Assembly (NCBI GenBank): GCA_017451425.1
Contig: JAFSPP010000029.1
Span: 1-64,000 of the forward strand
DNA from: Clostridia bacterium
GTDB taxonomy: Bacteria; Bacillota; Clostridia; Oscillospirales; Acutalibacteraceae
Direction of reading: 5' to 3'
DNA length: 64,000 nucleotides
Of the stretch, positions 48,214 through 56,581 are shown in pieces (the first letter of the stretch is position 1; each line of letters opens with the position of its first letter). Below the pieces are notes generated by a model. The model made no database searches and was not told the origin of the DNA. It was given only the letters and a program-made list of their open reading frames with translations. A program made the translations under genes and the position numbers.

Positions 48214-50394
48214 ATGGATACTTACGTAGGAAAAAGACTTGATGGTCGTTACGAAATCAGAGAAATAATCGGCGTGGGCGGCATGGCTGTCGTGTACAAG
48301 GCATACGACAACATAGATGACCGCATTGTCGCCATCAAAATACTTAAGGAGGAGTTCCTCGCCAACGAGGAGTTCCGCAGAAGGTTCAAGAATGAATCAA
48401 AGGCGATTGCCGTACTCTCACACCCGAACATCGTAAAGGTGTACGATGTATCCTTCGGCGACCGTCTTCAGTACATCGTCATGGAGTACATTGAGGGTAT
48501 CACTCTCAAGGAGTACATCGAGCAGCAGAAGGTCATAAACTGGAAGGAAGCAGTCCACTTTACGACCCAGATTCTCCGCGCTCTCCAGCATGCCCACGAC
48601 AAGGGTATTGTTCATCGCGATGTAAAGCCCCAGAACATAATGCTGCTTCAGAACGGCAACATTAAAGTAACTGACTTCGGCATTGCCCGTTTCTCACGCG
48701 GTGAGACCCGCACAATGAACGAGTCTGCCATAGGCTCCGTTCACTATATAAGCCCCGAGCAGGCGCGCGGCGAGATAACGGACGACAAGGCCGACATCTA
48801 CTCAGTCGGCGTAGTCCTGTACGAGATGATAACGGGAAGACTTCCGTTCGAGTCCGACAGCGCCGTATCAGTGGCAATAATGCAGCTTCAGAACGAGGCC
48901 GTTCATCCGCGTGAAATCAATCCGCAGATTCCCGTAGGCCTCGAGCAGATAACTCTCCGCGCAATGCAGAAGAATGTCAAGGACCGCTATCAGTCCGCGG
49001 CTGAAATGCTCCTCGACCTCGATGAGTTCAAACGCAACCCCTCAGTCAAGTTTGACTACTCATACTTCGTCGACAAGGAGCCCACACAGTTCATAAGCCA
49101 GCAGGAGGCTGCCAAGGTCATCGCGACTCCCGTCGCGAAGACACATGTCCAGCCCGTCCAGATTGACGAAGAGGACGAGTATGACGATGACGACTCGGTA
49201 CAGAACAGAGTTCTGCCGATCCTCGTCGGTGTCGCTTCGGCCCTCCTCGCTGTCATTGTCATAATCATAATCGTCCTCGCCCTCTTCACCGACATCTTCA
49301 AGAACGACAAGATTGAAGTACCTGACCTCCTCGGTAAGGACTATGCAACAGAGGTAGAGGGCAATAAGAAATACGCTGACTGGGAATTCGACGTCAAGTA
49401 TGTCACATCCACAGACACGAAGTACCAGGGCGGTCAGATCTGCAAGCAGAGCCCGTACAAGGGTGCAAAGGCCAAGAAGGGTTCAGTCATCAAGATTGAA
49501 GTCGTCTCAAACGGCTCACAGGTAGAGATACCTGAAGTCAACGGACTTGAACTCGGCACGGCAAAACAGGAACTTATATCAAAAGGCTTTGTCAACACGA
49601 AAGTGGTGCCGGAGTACACGGATGACTACAAGGAAGGTCTTGTTATAAGTACAGAACCCGCGCAGGGCACAAAGGCCGACACCTCAACGATGATAATCAT
49701 CAATGTCGCCGCACCCGCAAAGGACAACCCCGACCTCAAGGAAGTACCGTCAGTCGTAGGCCTTAACTACAACAAGGACAAGGCTGACATTGAAGAGTAC
49801 TTCTCAAGCGTCAACTTAAAACTCGGCACGGTCAAGGAAGAGGATTCGAAAGAACCCGCCGGCACCGTCATCCAGCAGAGCATAGATGCCAAGGAGAAAG
49901 TACCTGCCGGCACAAAGGTAGATATCATCATCTCCTCCGGTAAGGCTCCTTCAAGCACTGGTACAATCAGCTTCACGCTTCCTGTATCACCCGACGACCT
50001 TGAACTCAAGATCTACGTCGGAAACGAGCTCTATGACACAAAGACGCTCAACTGCAACGGTTCCAAGTTCTCGTACAAGCTCACAGGCTCAGGCGAGACC
50101 AAGAACGTAGTCTGCAAACTTGACGGCCAGACCATCTATACCTGTACAATCGACTTCTCCACAGACCCGGCTACAATCACAAATGCCAAAGAGACTCCGA
50201 TTAAGGTAAGAGTTGCAGTTCCCAACGTTGTAGGCAAGACAGTGGCAGACGCTAAACAGATCCTGAACTCCTCAGGTTTCACAAACATCAAGTTTGCCGG
50301 CGAATACCAGGATACTGACAAAGTTATAGCCATGATGCCGATAGCCGGCACAAAGGCATATACAACTGACGCAATCACACTGGTTGCGAACTAG
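48214..50394 (+). CDS. prkC: PASTA-domain Ser/Thr protein kinase
   Basis: 726 residues from ATG 48214 (AGGGGG upstream). The cytoplasmic kinase domain has GVGGMAVVYKA, VHRDVKPQNIML, DFG and GSVHYISPEQARGE. A membrane helix lies near residue 335 (ILVGVASALLAVIVIIIIVLAL). Outside are four PASTA repeats (VPDLLGKDYATEV, IPEVNGLELGTAKQEL, VPSVVGLNYNKDKADIEEYF, VPNVVGKTVADAKQIL). An insert of about 75 residues with an Ig-like strand pattern separates the third and fourth. The kinase senses muropeptides or lipid II and regulates growth and division. Confidence 0.96.
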   Translation: MDTYVGKRLDGRYEIREIIGVGGMAVVYKAYDNIDDRIVAIKILKEEFLANEEFRRRFKNESKAIAVLSHPNIVKVYDVSFGDRLQYIVMEYIEGITLKEYIEQQKVINWKEAVHFTTQILRALQHAHDKGIVHRDVKPQNIMLLQNGNIKVTDFGIARFSRGETRTMNESAIGSVHYISPEQARGEITDDKADIYSVGVVLYEMITGRLPFESDSAVSVAIMQLQNEAVHPREINPQIPVGLEQITLRAMQKNVKDRYQSAAEMLLDLDEFKRNPSVKFDYSYFVDKEPTQFISQQEAAKVIATPVAKTHVQPVQIDEEDEYDDDDSVQNRVLPILVGVASALLAVIVIIIIVLALFTDIFKNDKIEVPDLLGKDYATEVEGNKKYADWEFDVKYVTSTDTKYQGGQICKQSPYKGAKAKKGSVIKIEVVSNGSQVEIPEVNGLELGTAKQELISKGFVNTKVVPEYTDDYKEGLVISTEPAQGTKADTSTMIIINVAAPAKDNPDLKEVPSVVGLNYNKDKADIEEYFSSVNLKLGTVKEEDSKEPAGTVIQQSIDAKEKVPAGTKVDIIISSGKAPSSTGTISFTLPVSPDDLELKIYVGNELYDTKTLNCNGSKFSYKLTGSGETKNVVCKLDGQTIYTCTIDFSTDPATITNAKETPIKVRVAVPNVVGKTVADAKQILNSSGFTNIKFAGEYQDTDKVIAMMPIAGTKAYTTDAITLVAN

Positions 50395-50400
50395 GTGAGT

Positions 50401-51297
50401 ATGGTAAAAAACACCCAAAACGGAACAATCATAAAAGGCATAGGCGGTTTCTATTATGTGGAAACCGCCGAAGGCATTTTTGAGTGTAAGGCCAGAGGTG
50501 TCTTCAGAAAAGAAAAAATCACCCCCATGGTGGGTGACAATGTCGTAATAACAGTAAATGAAAACACGGACAACACGATTGATGAGATAAAAGAGCGCAG
50601 GAGTTTCCTCCTGAGGCCTCCTGTGGCCAATATCGATCAATTGATAATAGTTGTCTCCTGCACACAGCCGAGACCGAATACGCTGCTTGTGGACCGTCTG
50701 ACGGCCATTGCAGTCAAAAATAATATCGAGCCCGTAATCGTCCTGAATAAAATTGATCTCGCTGACGTAGAAGATCTGAAAGATATTTACAAAAAAACCG
50801 TCTTTAATGTCATAGAGGCCTGCGGAAAGACAGGAGAGGGCACGGATGAGATAAAGGAGATACTCAAAAACAAGATCTCCGCTTTCACCGGAAACTCGGG
50901 TGTGGGCAAGTCTACATTGCTCAACCAGATAGACCCGCATCTCAATCTCGAGACAAACGAGATTTCACAGAAGCTCGGCCGCGGCAAGCACACCACCAGG
51001 GAGTGCACGCTCATAAAACTGGATGACAGCACATATGTCGCAGACACGCCCGGCTTTGCATCCCTTGAACTCTTGAAGCAGGAAGTAATCCTTAAAGAGG
51101 ACCTCCAGTACTGCTTCCCCGAGTTTGAGGACTATATAGACAACTGCAAATTCGCAACCAACTGTTCCCACACGACGGACAAGGGCTGCGCAGTTATAAA
51201 AGCAGTGGAAGACGGTATTATTTCAAAATCCCGACACGACTCATACAAGGCTTTGTACAACGAAGTCAAGGACTTAAAGGAGTGGCAGGTAAAATGA
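50401..51297 (+). CDS. rsgA: Ribosome small-subunit-dependent GTPase A
   Basis: 298 residues from ATG 50401 (AGGTGAGT directly upstream). An N-terminal OB domain is followed by the circularly permuted GTPase with motif order G4 (NKID), G1 (GNSGVGKST) and G3 (DTPG), then a C-terminal zinc domain (C-x-F-A-T-N-C-SH-TTDKGC). It is an assembly factor of the 30S subunit. In related genomes rpe and thiN follow; here an exported protein does. Confidence 0.95.
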   Translation: MVKNTQNGTIIKGIGGFYYVETAEGIFECKARGVFRKEKITPMVGDNVVITVNENTDNTIDEIKERRSFLLRPPVANIDQLIIVVSCTQPRPNTLLVDRLTAIAVKNNIEPVIVLNKIDLADVEDLKDIYKKTVFNVIEACGKTGEGTDEIKEILKNKISAFTGNSGVGKSTLLNQIDPHLNLETNEISQKLGRGKHTTRECTLIKLDDSTYVADTPGFASLELLKQEVILKEDLQYCFPEFEDYIDNCKFATNCSHTTDKGCAVIKAVEDGIISKSRHDSYKALYNEVKDLKEWQVK

Positions 51298-52304
51298 AAG
51301 TAATCAAAGCAATATTCAAAGTGCTGCTTTGCCTCGTTCTTCTGGTCGGCCTCACCGTAGGCGGCCTCAATATCTGGATAAGGACGGCAAGCGCATCATT
51401 CTATAAAAACAGCGAAAAGGAATTTCAGATCCCGGGGCTCAGCGAAGGGTTCGTCCCGAAAGGCATAACCTATGACGAAAACTCCGGATACTACTTAGTC
51501 AGCGGCAGCATGTCTGACAATTCCGCTTCGCGCATCTACACAATAGACCCCGCCACAAGCGATTTCACATATGTTGAGCTGAAGACGGCAGGCGGGGAGG
51601 CCGACACGCCGAGCGCTGCCGGCATTGCGGTTCACGGCCGTTACGTGTTCCTTTCCACGGGAACGGAACTTATAAACGTGTACAGACTCGCGGAGGTCAC
51701 GGACTCAGACTTAAGCTCCGCGACCCCGTTTGCGACCTTCACCGCCGCGAACCGCCCCGAGAGTCTCTTCATTCACAACGACTACATCTTCATGGGTGAG
51801 TACTACAACAAGGAAGGCTATGACACTCCCGGCAGTCACAAGTTTGAATCCGACAACGGTGAGCAGCTCAATGCCGTAATGCTCATGTATGATATCACGG
51901 CGCTCGTCCAGGCCCTGTCCGAGAGCGAGCAGGCCGCGCTCCAGCCGGAGGCAGCATATGCCGTGCCTGACAACTGCACCGGCATGTGCGTTTTAAAGAG
52001 CGGCCAGCTCTGCCTGTCATCCGCCAAAGGTATGAAGAGCTCAACTCTCCGTATCTACGACGACCCGTTGAAGACAAATCTCACATCCGACAACACGTAT
52101 TCCGCCTTGAACGGGGAGAAGGTACCCCTCTACTATGTCGACAGCGACAGCATGCTTAAAGAGATTTCAGTGCCTCCCATGGCACAGGAACTCGTGACCC
52201 AGGGTGACAAGATTCTTGTCCTCACAAGCGCCGCTTCGAACAAATCCATGTTCGGAAAACTGACCGGAGCAGGCACATGCAGGTCCTTTATCCCTGAATT
52301 TTAA
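51294..52304 (+). CDS. Exported propeller-like protein of unknown function
   Basis: 336 residues from ATG 51294, overlapping the rsgA stop. A basic N-terminus and hydrophobic helix (VLLCLVLLVGLTVGGLNIWI) give a signal anchor. The remainder has repeated strand pairs (FVPKGITYDENSGYYLVSGS, RIYTIDPATSDFTYVEL, GIAVHGRYVFLSTGTELINVYRL, ESLFIHNDYIFMGEYY) suggestive of a six-bladed beta propeller. No catalytic motif is visible and no family is recognised. It lies next to the prkC-rsgA run and ahead of the fibre module, which has its own promoter. Confidence 0.65.
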   Translation: MKVIKAIFKVLLCLVLLVGLTVGGLNIWIRTASASFYKNSEKEFQIPGLSEGFVPKGITYDENSGYYLVSGSMSDNSASRIYTIDPATSDFTYVELKTAGGEADTPSAAGIAVHGRYVFLSTGTELINVYRLAEVTDSDLSSATPFATFTAANRPESLFIHNDYIFMGEYYNKEGYDTPGSHKFESDNGEQLNAVMLMYDITALVQALSESEQAALQPEAAYAVPDNCTGMCVLKSGQLCLSSAKGMKSSTLRIYDDPLKTNLTSDNTYSALNGEKVPLYYVDSDSMLKEISVPPMAQELVTQGDKILVLTSAASNKSMFGKLTGAGTCRSFIPEF

Positions 52305-52370
52305 CCAAAATTCGAAAAACAGCATATGTGCAATTTTCACAAAAGTTTTTGACAAAATGTAAAAATTGTG

Positions 52371-52399
52371 TTGACAAGGTAGAACTTTCGTGATATAGT
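52371..52399 (+). promoter_or_regulatory. Strong promoter of the sipW/fibre operon
   Basis: TTGACA (52371-52376) and TATAGT (52394-52399) are separated by 17 nt, one of the best sigma-A matches in the window. A second TTGACA at 52349 has no matching -10. The start is near 52406. Confidence 0.85.
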
Positions 52400-52408
52400 T
52401 CTCGTGGA

Positions 52409-52431
52409 GTGCAATATAATATATAATGCAC
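52409..52431. promoter_or_regulatory. Near-palindrome at the start of the sipW transcript
   Basis: GTGCA and TGCAC bracket an AT-rich, largely self-complementary centre (TATA/TATA), 23 nt in all, beginning about 3 nt after the predicted transcription start. It would form a 5'-terminal hairpin, or be an operator covering +3 to +26. Confidence 0.5.
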
Positions 52432-52461
52432 GTGGTATAATTCACATGGAGGTACAGCCAC

Positions 52462-53391
52462 ATGTCCGAAAATCTGAGAAAGGAAAAGCCGGCGAAAAGC
52501 GTTGGTCACATAGTGCTGACGGTTCTGGGTGTGATACTCTGTATCATCTTCCTCCCGATCCTGGTCATGAACACTATCCTGATCATCAAAGGCGCCATGG
52601 ATGACTCGAAGCCACCATCGGTATTCGGTTATACGCCACTTGTCGTTCTGTCCGGATCAATGGACGACGGCAGCGCGGATGCCATACTCGTTGGCGATTT
52701 GATTCTCGTTCATGACTGTGACGCCACAAAGCTTCAGGTGAATGACGTAATCGCATTCATGGAAGGCGACTACGCCGTAACCCACAGAATCATCGCTGTA
52801 AACGAAGACGGCACATACACCACACAGGGTGACGCCAACAACGTACAAGATGCCAACCCGGTTGCACCGGACCACGTCATCGGTAAGTACGAACGGCGCT
52901 TCCAGGGAGTGGGCAATGCAGTCCTCTTCATACAGAGCCCCAAGGGCATGCTGGTTTGCATCGGCATTCCTCTTGCACTTTTCGTCATATACGACGTAAT
53001 CAGAAGGCAAATGCTCCTCAAAAAGGAGAGAATTAAACAGGATCAGCTCAAACAAGAAATTGAAGAGCTTAAACAAAATCCTAACCAAGTTGATTTGCCT
53101 CGGGAGGTGCTCAAAAAACCTCAGGAAGAGGCCCCGGTTGATGCCGAGCCGATCGTCTTCCTTGACGATGATGACTTGGACGCACCTCAGCCCGGACCTG
53201 CGCCTGAAAGACGGCCGAACACTGAAATTCTTGAAAACAACAATACCGGAATTTCAAACAATGCCGAGGGTTTAAACAGGAGTAACGAACCTGCACCTCA
53301 AAAAGCTAAAGTCAAAATCGAGGCTCCCAAGAAAGCTGCTACGACTAAGAAGTCCACAGTTGTAAAGGTAAAAGCCTCAAAGAAAAAGTAA
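52462..53391 (+). CDS. sipW: SipW-type (ER-type) signal peptidase I with long C-terminal tail
   Basis: 309 residues. An N-terminal membrane helix (IVLTVLGVILCIIFLPILVMNTILII) precedes the catalytic serine in VLSGSM and the histidine of YAVTHRIIAV, the Ser-His arrangement of archaeal/ER-type enzymes such as SipW rather than the Ser-Lys dyad. GDANNVQD and a second helix (LVCIGIPLALFVIYDVI) follow. An unusual cytoplasmic tail of about 125 residues runs from a coiled coil through an acidic stretch to a Lys/Ala-rich end (KKAATTKKSTVVKVKASKKK). It should process the FAKY-type signals encoded next. GGAGG lies 9 nt from the ATG. Confidence 0.92.
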   Translation: MSENLRKEKPAKSVGHIVLTVLGVILCIIFLPILVMNTILIIKGAMDDSKPPSVFGYTPLVVLSGSMDDGSADAILVGDLILVHDCDATKLQVNDVIAFMEGDYAVTHRIIAVNEDGTYTTQGDANNVQDANPVAPDHVIGKYERRFQGVGNAVLFIQSPKGMLVCIGIPLALFVIYDVIRRQMLLKKERIKQDQLKQEIEELKQNPNQVDLPREVLKKPQEEAPVDAEPIVFLDDDDLDAPQPGPAPERRPNTEILENNNTGISNNAEGLNRSNEPAPQKAKVKIEAPKKAATTKKSTVVKVKASKKK

Positions 53392-53440
53392 ATCAACTTA
53401 TTCCAACTAACTATGAAACAAACCTAGGAGGTTTTTATAC

Positions 53441-54043
53441 ATGAAAAAGAACGTAATTTTCCGCATCGCTGCTATCGTGCTTATGTGCACACTCGTAACA
53501 GCTTGCTTCGCATCTTCAACATTCGCTAAGTATACAAGCACAGCAACTCTTGACAACAACAAGCTTACTGTTGCTAAGTGGGACATCAAGTACAATGACA
53601 CTCAGATCGCTACAACAACACCTACCACAGTTTCAGTAAACCTCTTTGATGAGATAAAAGATTCTGATGGTAGCGCAGAGAACGATGTATCTGCTAACCT
53701 TATAGCTCCCGGTACAAAGGGTTCTGTTGACTTCGCAGGCGTAACAAACGACTCTGAAGTAACAGCAAACGTTACAATCAAAGTTAAGTCTATTACAAAT
53801 GCTTCCAACATCCCTGTAGAGCTTAAGAAGGGCGCTACTGTTCTTGCAGCCGGCGACACAATCTACACAGGCGACGTTGCTATCGGTGCTTCCCTTGACA
53901 CAGCTACAATCGGTACTCTTGATTGGGAATGGAAATTCGAAGACAACCGTGATGCTGCTGATACCGCTCTTGGTATTGCTGCAAGAGATACTGCACCTGA
54001 GTACATTGTTGAGTTCGAAATCGTTGTTAACCAGGTAGACTAA
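53441..54043 (+). CDS. TasA/camelysin-like fibre subunit
   Basis: 200 residues. A SipW-dependent signal peptide (IFRIAAIVLMCTLVTACFASSTFAKYTSTATL) has the typical A-K-Y-T just after the cleavage region. The mature domain (about 165 residues, Ala/Thr/Val/Asp-rich, low aromatic content) has the jelly-roll strand pattern of TasA/CalY, with VDFAGVTNDSEVTANVTIKVKSI, and ends in LDWEWKF...DAADTALGIAARDTAPEYIVEFEIVVNQVD. The last part recurs in the next protein. AT-biased preferred codons and an AGGAGG site suggest high expression. Probably secreted and self-assembling into surface fibres. Confidence 0.87.
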   Translation: MKKNVIFRIAAIVLMCTLVTACFASSTFAKYTSTATLDNNKLTVAKWDIKYNDTQIATTTPTTVSVNLFDEIKDSDGSAENDVSANLIAPGTKGSVDFAGVTNDSEVTANVTIKVKSITNASNIPVELKKGATVLAAGDTIYTGDVAIGASLDTATIGTLDWEWKFEDNRDAADTALGIAARDTAPEYIVEFEIVVNQVD

Positions 54044-54238
54044 TTCGGTTCAACAACTACAAACAACACAAACACACATTAATCGCTGAACATTCAGCAT
54101 TAATCATTTAACCAAACGAGTTTAAACAATTCACAGCTAAAGTCAAATAATTAACACCGGGATGCCCCGTCGCCCGAAAGATGGGTGACGGGGCACCTTT
54201 TGTATCACAATTCCGAAAACGTAAACTTTGAGGGCACC
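54044..54238 (+). other. Intergenic segment with palindrome and attenuator
   Basis: About 195 nt without a gene. It contains the palindrome GCTGAA-CA-TTCAGC (54085-54098) flanked by direct repeats CATTAATC (54077-54084 and 54098-54105), and then the terminator-like hairpin listed separately. The first part is A/C-rich and unstructured. Confidence 0.5.
54164..54201 (+). terminator. Attenuating terminator after the fibre subunit gene
   Basis: GCCCCGTCGCCC pairs with GGGTGACGGGGC (12 bp with one G-U) around GAAAGAT and is followed by ACC-TTTT. The T-run is short, so part of the transcription should read through into the anchor gene, lowering its expression relative to the subunit. Confidence 0.8.
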
Positions 54239-55753
54239 ATGGAGAATGCTATAGATACCCGAAAAGTGAATAGAAGTCTCTTTGCATACAGAGTAGTAGA
54301 CATACACAATGACGAGTTCGGCTTTGCCCAGGACAACGTCATCTACACATATGTCACGGACTCTGATTCGAAGTCCAAAGGTACACCTTGGTTGCGTATG
54401 CAAAAGACAGGAGAGACGGGCAAGGACCGTCGTAAGTATTTCCTGTTTTTTGGAGACGAAACCGAGTATTCTGCTATTGTAGACAAACATAACGATATCT
54501 ACGATCTCGAGCACAACTATGTTGCGTCTCTCGTCCGCAGTAAGTTCATAATCATCCTCTTCCTTTTCATCGCAGGTGTAATCCTGCTGACCGGTCTCGC
54601 CATGTACCTTGGCGGTTCCATGATTATGAATACAACCTCACCGTTTTCCGAGGATAAGACAATCCATCTTGATGACGGTGATGACAGGGGCGGAAAAGGC
54701 TCTGAGACGGTCGATATCGACATTTTTGATCCGATTAACGAGCAAGTCATTGACGATCGCAAAGCTCCCATAAATGACGCGAAAAACGATATTGACGACA
54801 TAAAGAACAAGCCTGTTGATATTGACAACCTTGCAGATGCAAGACAGGCAGCAATAGATGCCATAAAGAGAGCTGCAGAACTTGCCAAGAAGGCGATAGA
54901 CGAGACTGAAGATCTCACTCCGGCCCAAAAACGTGAACTCAAGGCCCGCATAGATGATGAGGCAGATTCTGCAATCAAGAATATTGAGGAAGCCTCAACA
55001 CTTAAGGAAATTAACGATGCCCGTGACAAGGGTCTCGATGAAATCCAGGATGTCCTTGATGACGGTATAGCACAGGCTTTCGTAAACCGTTATTGTTCCG
55101 GTGACGACAACGATCCTTACGACAAGAAGGACGACAAGGTCACAAAGGATAACGCCAATCAGATAATCAGCGGTCAGAGGGATTATGACAACCTCACCAA
55201 CAAGCAGAGGGAAAAGGTAAACAAGATAATCTATCTTCCCACTGATCCCGAAGACAAAAACGGATATGACCGCGGAGAAGATACATACAAGAACTATCCC
55301 GAAATGCTTCGTGACGCAAAAGAAGCCATAAGGGAACCCGATGCCCACGGCAGTCTTCTTCCGAAGAAGGCCCAGGAATACCTGGTATGGCCTGGTGCCG
55401 AAGGCAGATTCGTCTTCTACGTACAGAATGACGGTGACAAGTTCCTAAACTATGACCTTCTCTTCAGGGAAGCAAACCCTGACAATGTACCGCTTCGCTT
55501 CAAGGTAATCGTAAGTGCTGACACAGATGAATACCTTGTAGGCGGCCCCGGAGATAACTGGGGCGACTCCGCCGCTCTGAATGACGCCACACGCGTCATA
55601 GAGCCCGGTGAAATCGTTCAGTACAGAATTGAGTGGCAGTGGCCGGATGACGGCACACAGGACGCCAGAGACACCGACATGGGTATCTCCGCCCGCGCAC
55701 AGACAATTCAGTACGTACTTCAGGCGGAGGTCCGCTTCGAGGAAATCGTATAA
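54239..55753 (+). CDS. Membrane-anchored protein with helical spacer and TasA-like C-terminal domain
   Basis: 504 residues from ATG 54239 (GAGGG upstream). An earlier GTG at 54185 lies inside the attenuator and is rejected. Residues 1-102 have no signal and should be cytoplasmic. A membrane helix (IIILFLFIAGVILLTGLAMYL) is near 105-125. Outside come an acidic linker, a helical region with DUF1542/FIVAR-like repeats (DNLADARQAAIDAIKRAAE, LTPAQKRELKARIDDEADSAIK, LKEINDARDKGLDEI) and a charged second spacer. The C-terminal beta domain ends IEWQWPDDGTQDARDTDMGISARAQTIQYVL, matching the last strand block of the preceding fibre subunit. I infer a fibre anchor or nucleator, analogous to TapA in role but not in sequence. 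Confidence 0.7.
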   Translation: MENAIDTRKVNRSLFAYRVVDIHNDEFGFAQDNVIYTYVTDSDSKSKGTPWLRMQKTGETGKDRRKYFLFFGDETEYSAIVDKHNDIYDLEHNYVASLVRSKFIIILFLFIAGVILLTGLAMYLGGSMIMNTTSPFSEDKTIHLDDGDDRGGKGSETVDIDIFDPINEQVIDDRKAPINDAKNDIDDIKNKPVDIDNLADARQAAIDAIKRAAELAKKAIDETEDLTPAQKRELKARIDDEADSAIKNIEEASTLKEINDARDKGLDEIQDVLDDGIAQAFVNRYCSGDDNDPYDKKDDKVTKDNANQIISGQRDYDNLTNKQREKVNKIIYLPTDPEDKNGYDRGEDTYKNYPEMLRDAKEAIREPDAHGSLLPKKAQEYLVWPGAEGRFVFYVQNDGDKFLNYDLLFREANPDNVPLRFKVIVSADTDEYLVGGPGDNWGDSAALNDATRVIEPGEIVQYRIEWQWPDDGTQDARDTDMGISARAQTIQYVLQAEVRFEEIV

Positions 55754-55804
55754 TTTATTGTTTTTTATAAAATTGACTTAAAATTCTGAGAAAGGAGGGA
55801 CAAT

Positions 55805-56521
55805 ATGCCGCCGCGTAAGAATTCAAACATAGAAAGCATTACACAGGAATATATTGATGGCGCCGTAAAGGTGCACGTCAAGGCATCAGAAGTTCCTCCC
55901 AGACAGAATCTGAACATATCCTTTAAAGACGCAGATATGCTCGGTGACGAAGTAACCCTCTCCAACCAGGAGGCTTACGAGGAGAGCCACGGCAAGATCT
56001 ACGAAATGACCCATAACAACACCGTTCCTTGGCGTAACTGGGCCTTTTATCTCATTCTCCTCTCAATGCTCACCGTCTGCTTTACATTCGCTAAATACGC
56101 CAGCTTCGCTTCCGGCGATGCCCAAACCGCCGTTGCAAGCTTCAATGTATCTGTTATAGGCTCGGCTGCTTCAACTGCAACTATAGGCGTAGATCCGACT
56201 TCAATCACGGATCCGGGTGATGGTACCGGCAACATAAGTGTAACTTTCGCTGCCGACAGCCCTGAGGCTGCAACTGCAACAATTACTTTTAGTGTTACGA
56301 ATAATAGTGATGTTACGGTAAAAGTTTTAAATCCTAATTGGAGTAGTCCAAATAATTACCATAGCGTTAGTTTTTCGGGTTGTGGTAATAATATTGCTGC
56401 GCACGGACAGGGCACTTTTACTATGACCATTACAAAGTGTGATAAAGATAATTTCCCGGCAGGTCAATCAACAGTTAGTGAAACCGGCACACTTACAATT
56501 CAAATAGATCAGGTTGACTAA
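55805..56521 (+). CDS. SipW-type exported protein with N-terminal cytoplasmic extension
   Basis: 238 residues. An N-terminal region of about 78 residues, polar and without a signal, precedes the membrane helix NWAFYLILLSMLTVCFTFAKYASFAS. Its F-A-K-Y-A is the SipW/TasA-type processing region. The mature part (about 140 residues) is Thr/Ser/Asn-rich and beta-patterned (GNISVTFAADSPEAATATITFSVTNNSDVTVKVL) and ends LTIQIDQVD, like the fibre subunit's EIVVNQVD. It is probably a minor fibre component. From about 56280 the codon use becomes AT-rich, unlike the first two thirds. GAAAGGAGGG precedes the ATG. Confidence 0.72.
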   Translation: MPPRKNSNIESITQEYIDGAVKVHVKASEVPPRQNLNISFKDADMLGDEVTLSNQEAYEESHGKIYEMTHNNTVPWRNWAFYLILLSMLTVCFTFAKYASFASGDAQTAVASFNVSVIGSAASTATIGVDPTSITDPGDGTGNISVTFAADSPEAATATITFSVTNNSDVTVKVLNPNWSSPNNYHSVSFSGCGNNIAAHGQGTFTMTITKCDKDNFPAGQSTVSETGTLTIQIDQVD

Positions 56522-56581
56522 TCAACTTGACTTTTAGCACACCCACAAACCCCGGCAAATTTTATCTGAAAGGGCATAAAC

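Noticed and set aside
54185-54238. An upstream GTG start for the membrane-anchored fibre protein
   Set aside because: It lies within the right arm of the attenuator hairpin and lacks a ribosome site; ATG 54239 has GAGGG at proper spacing.
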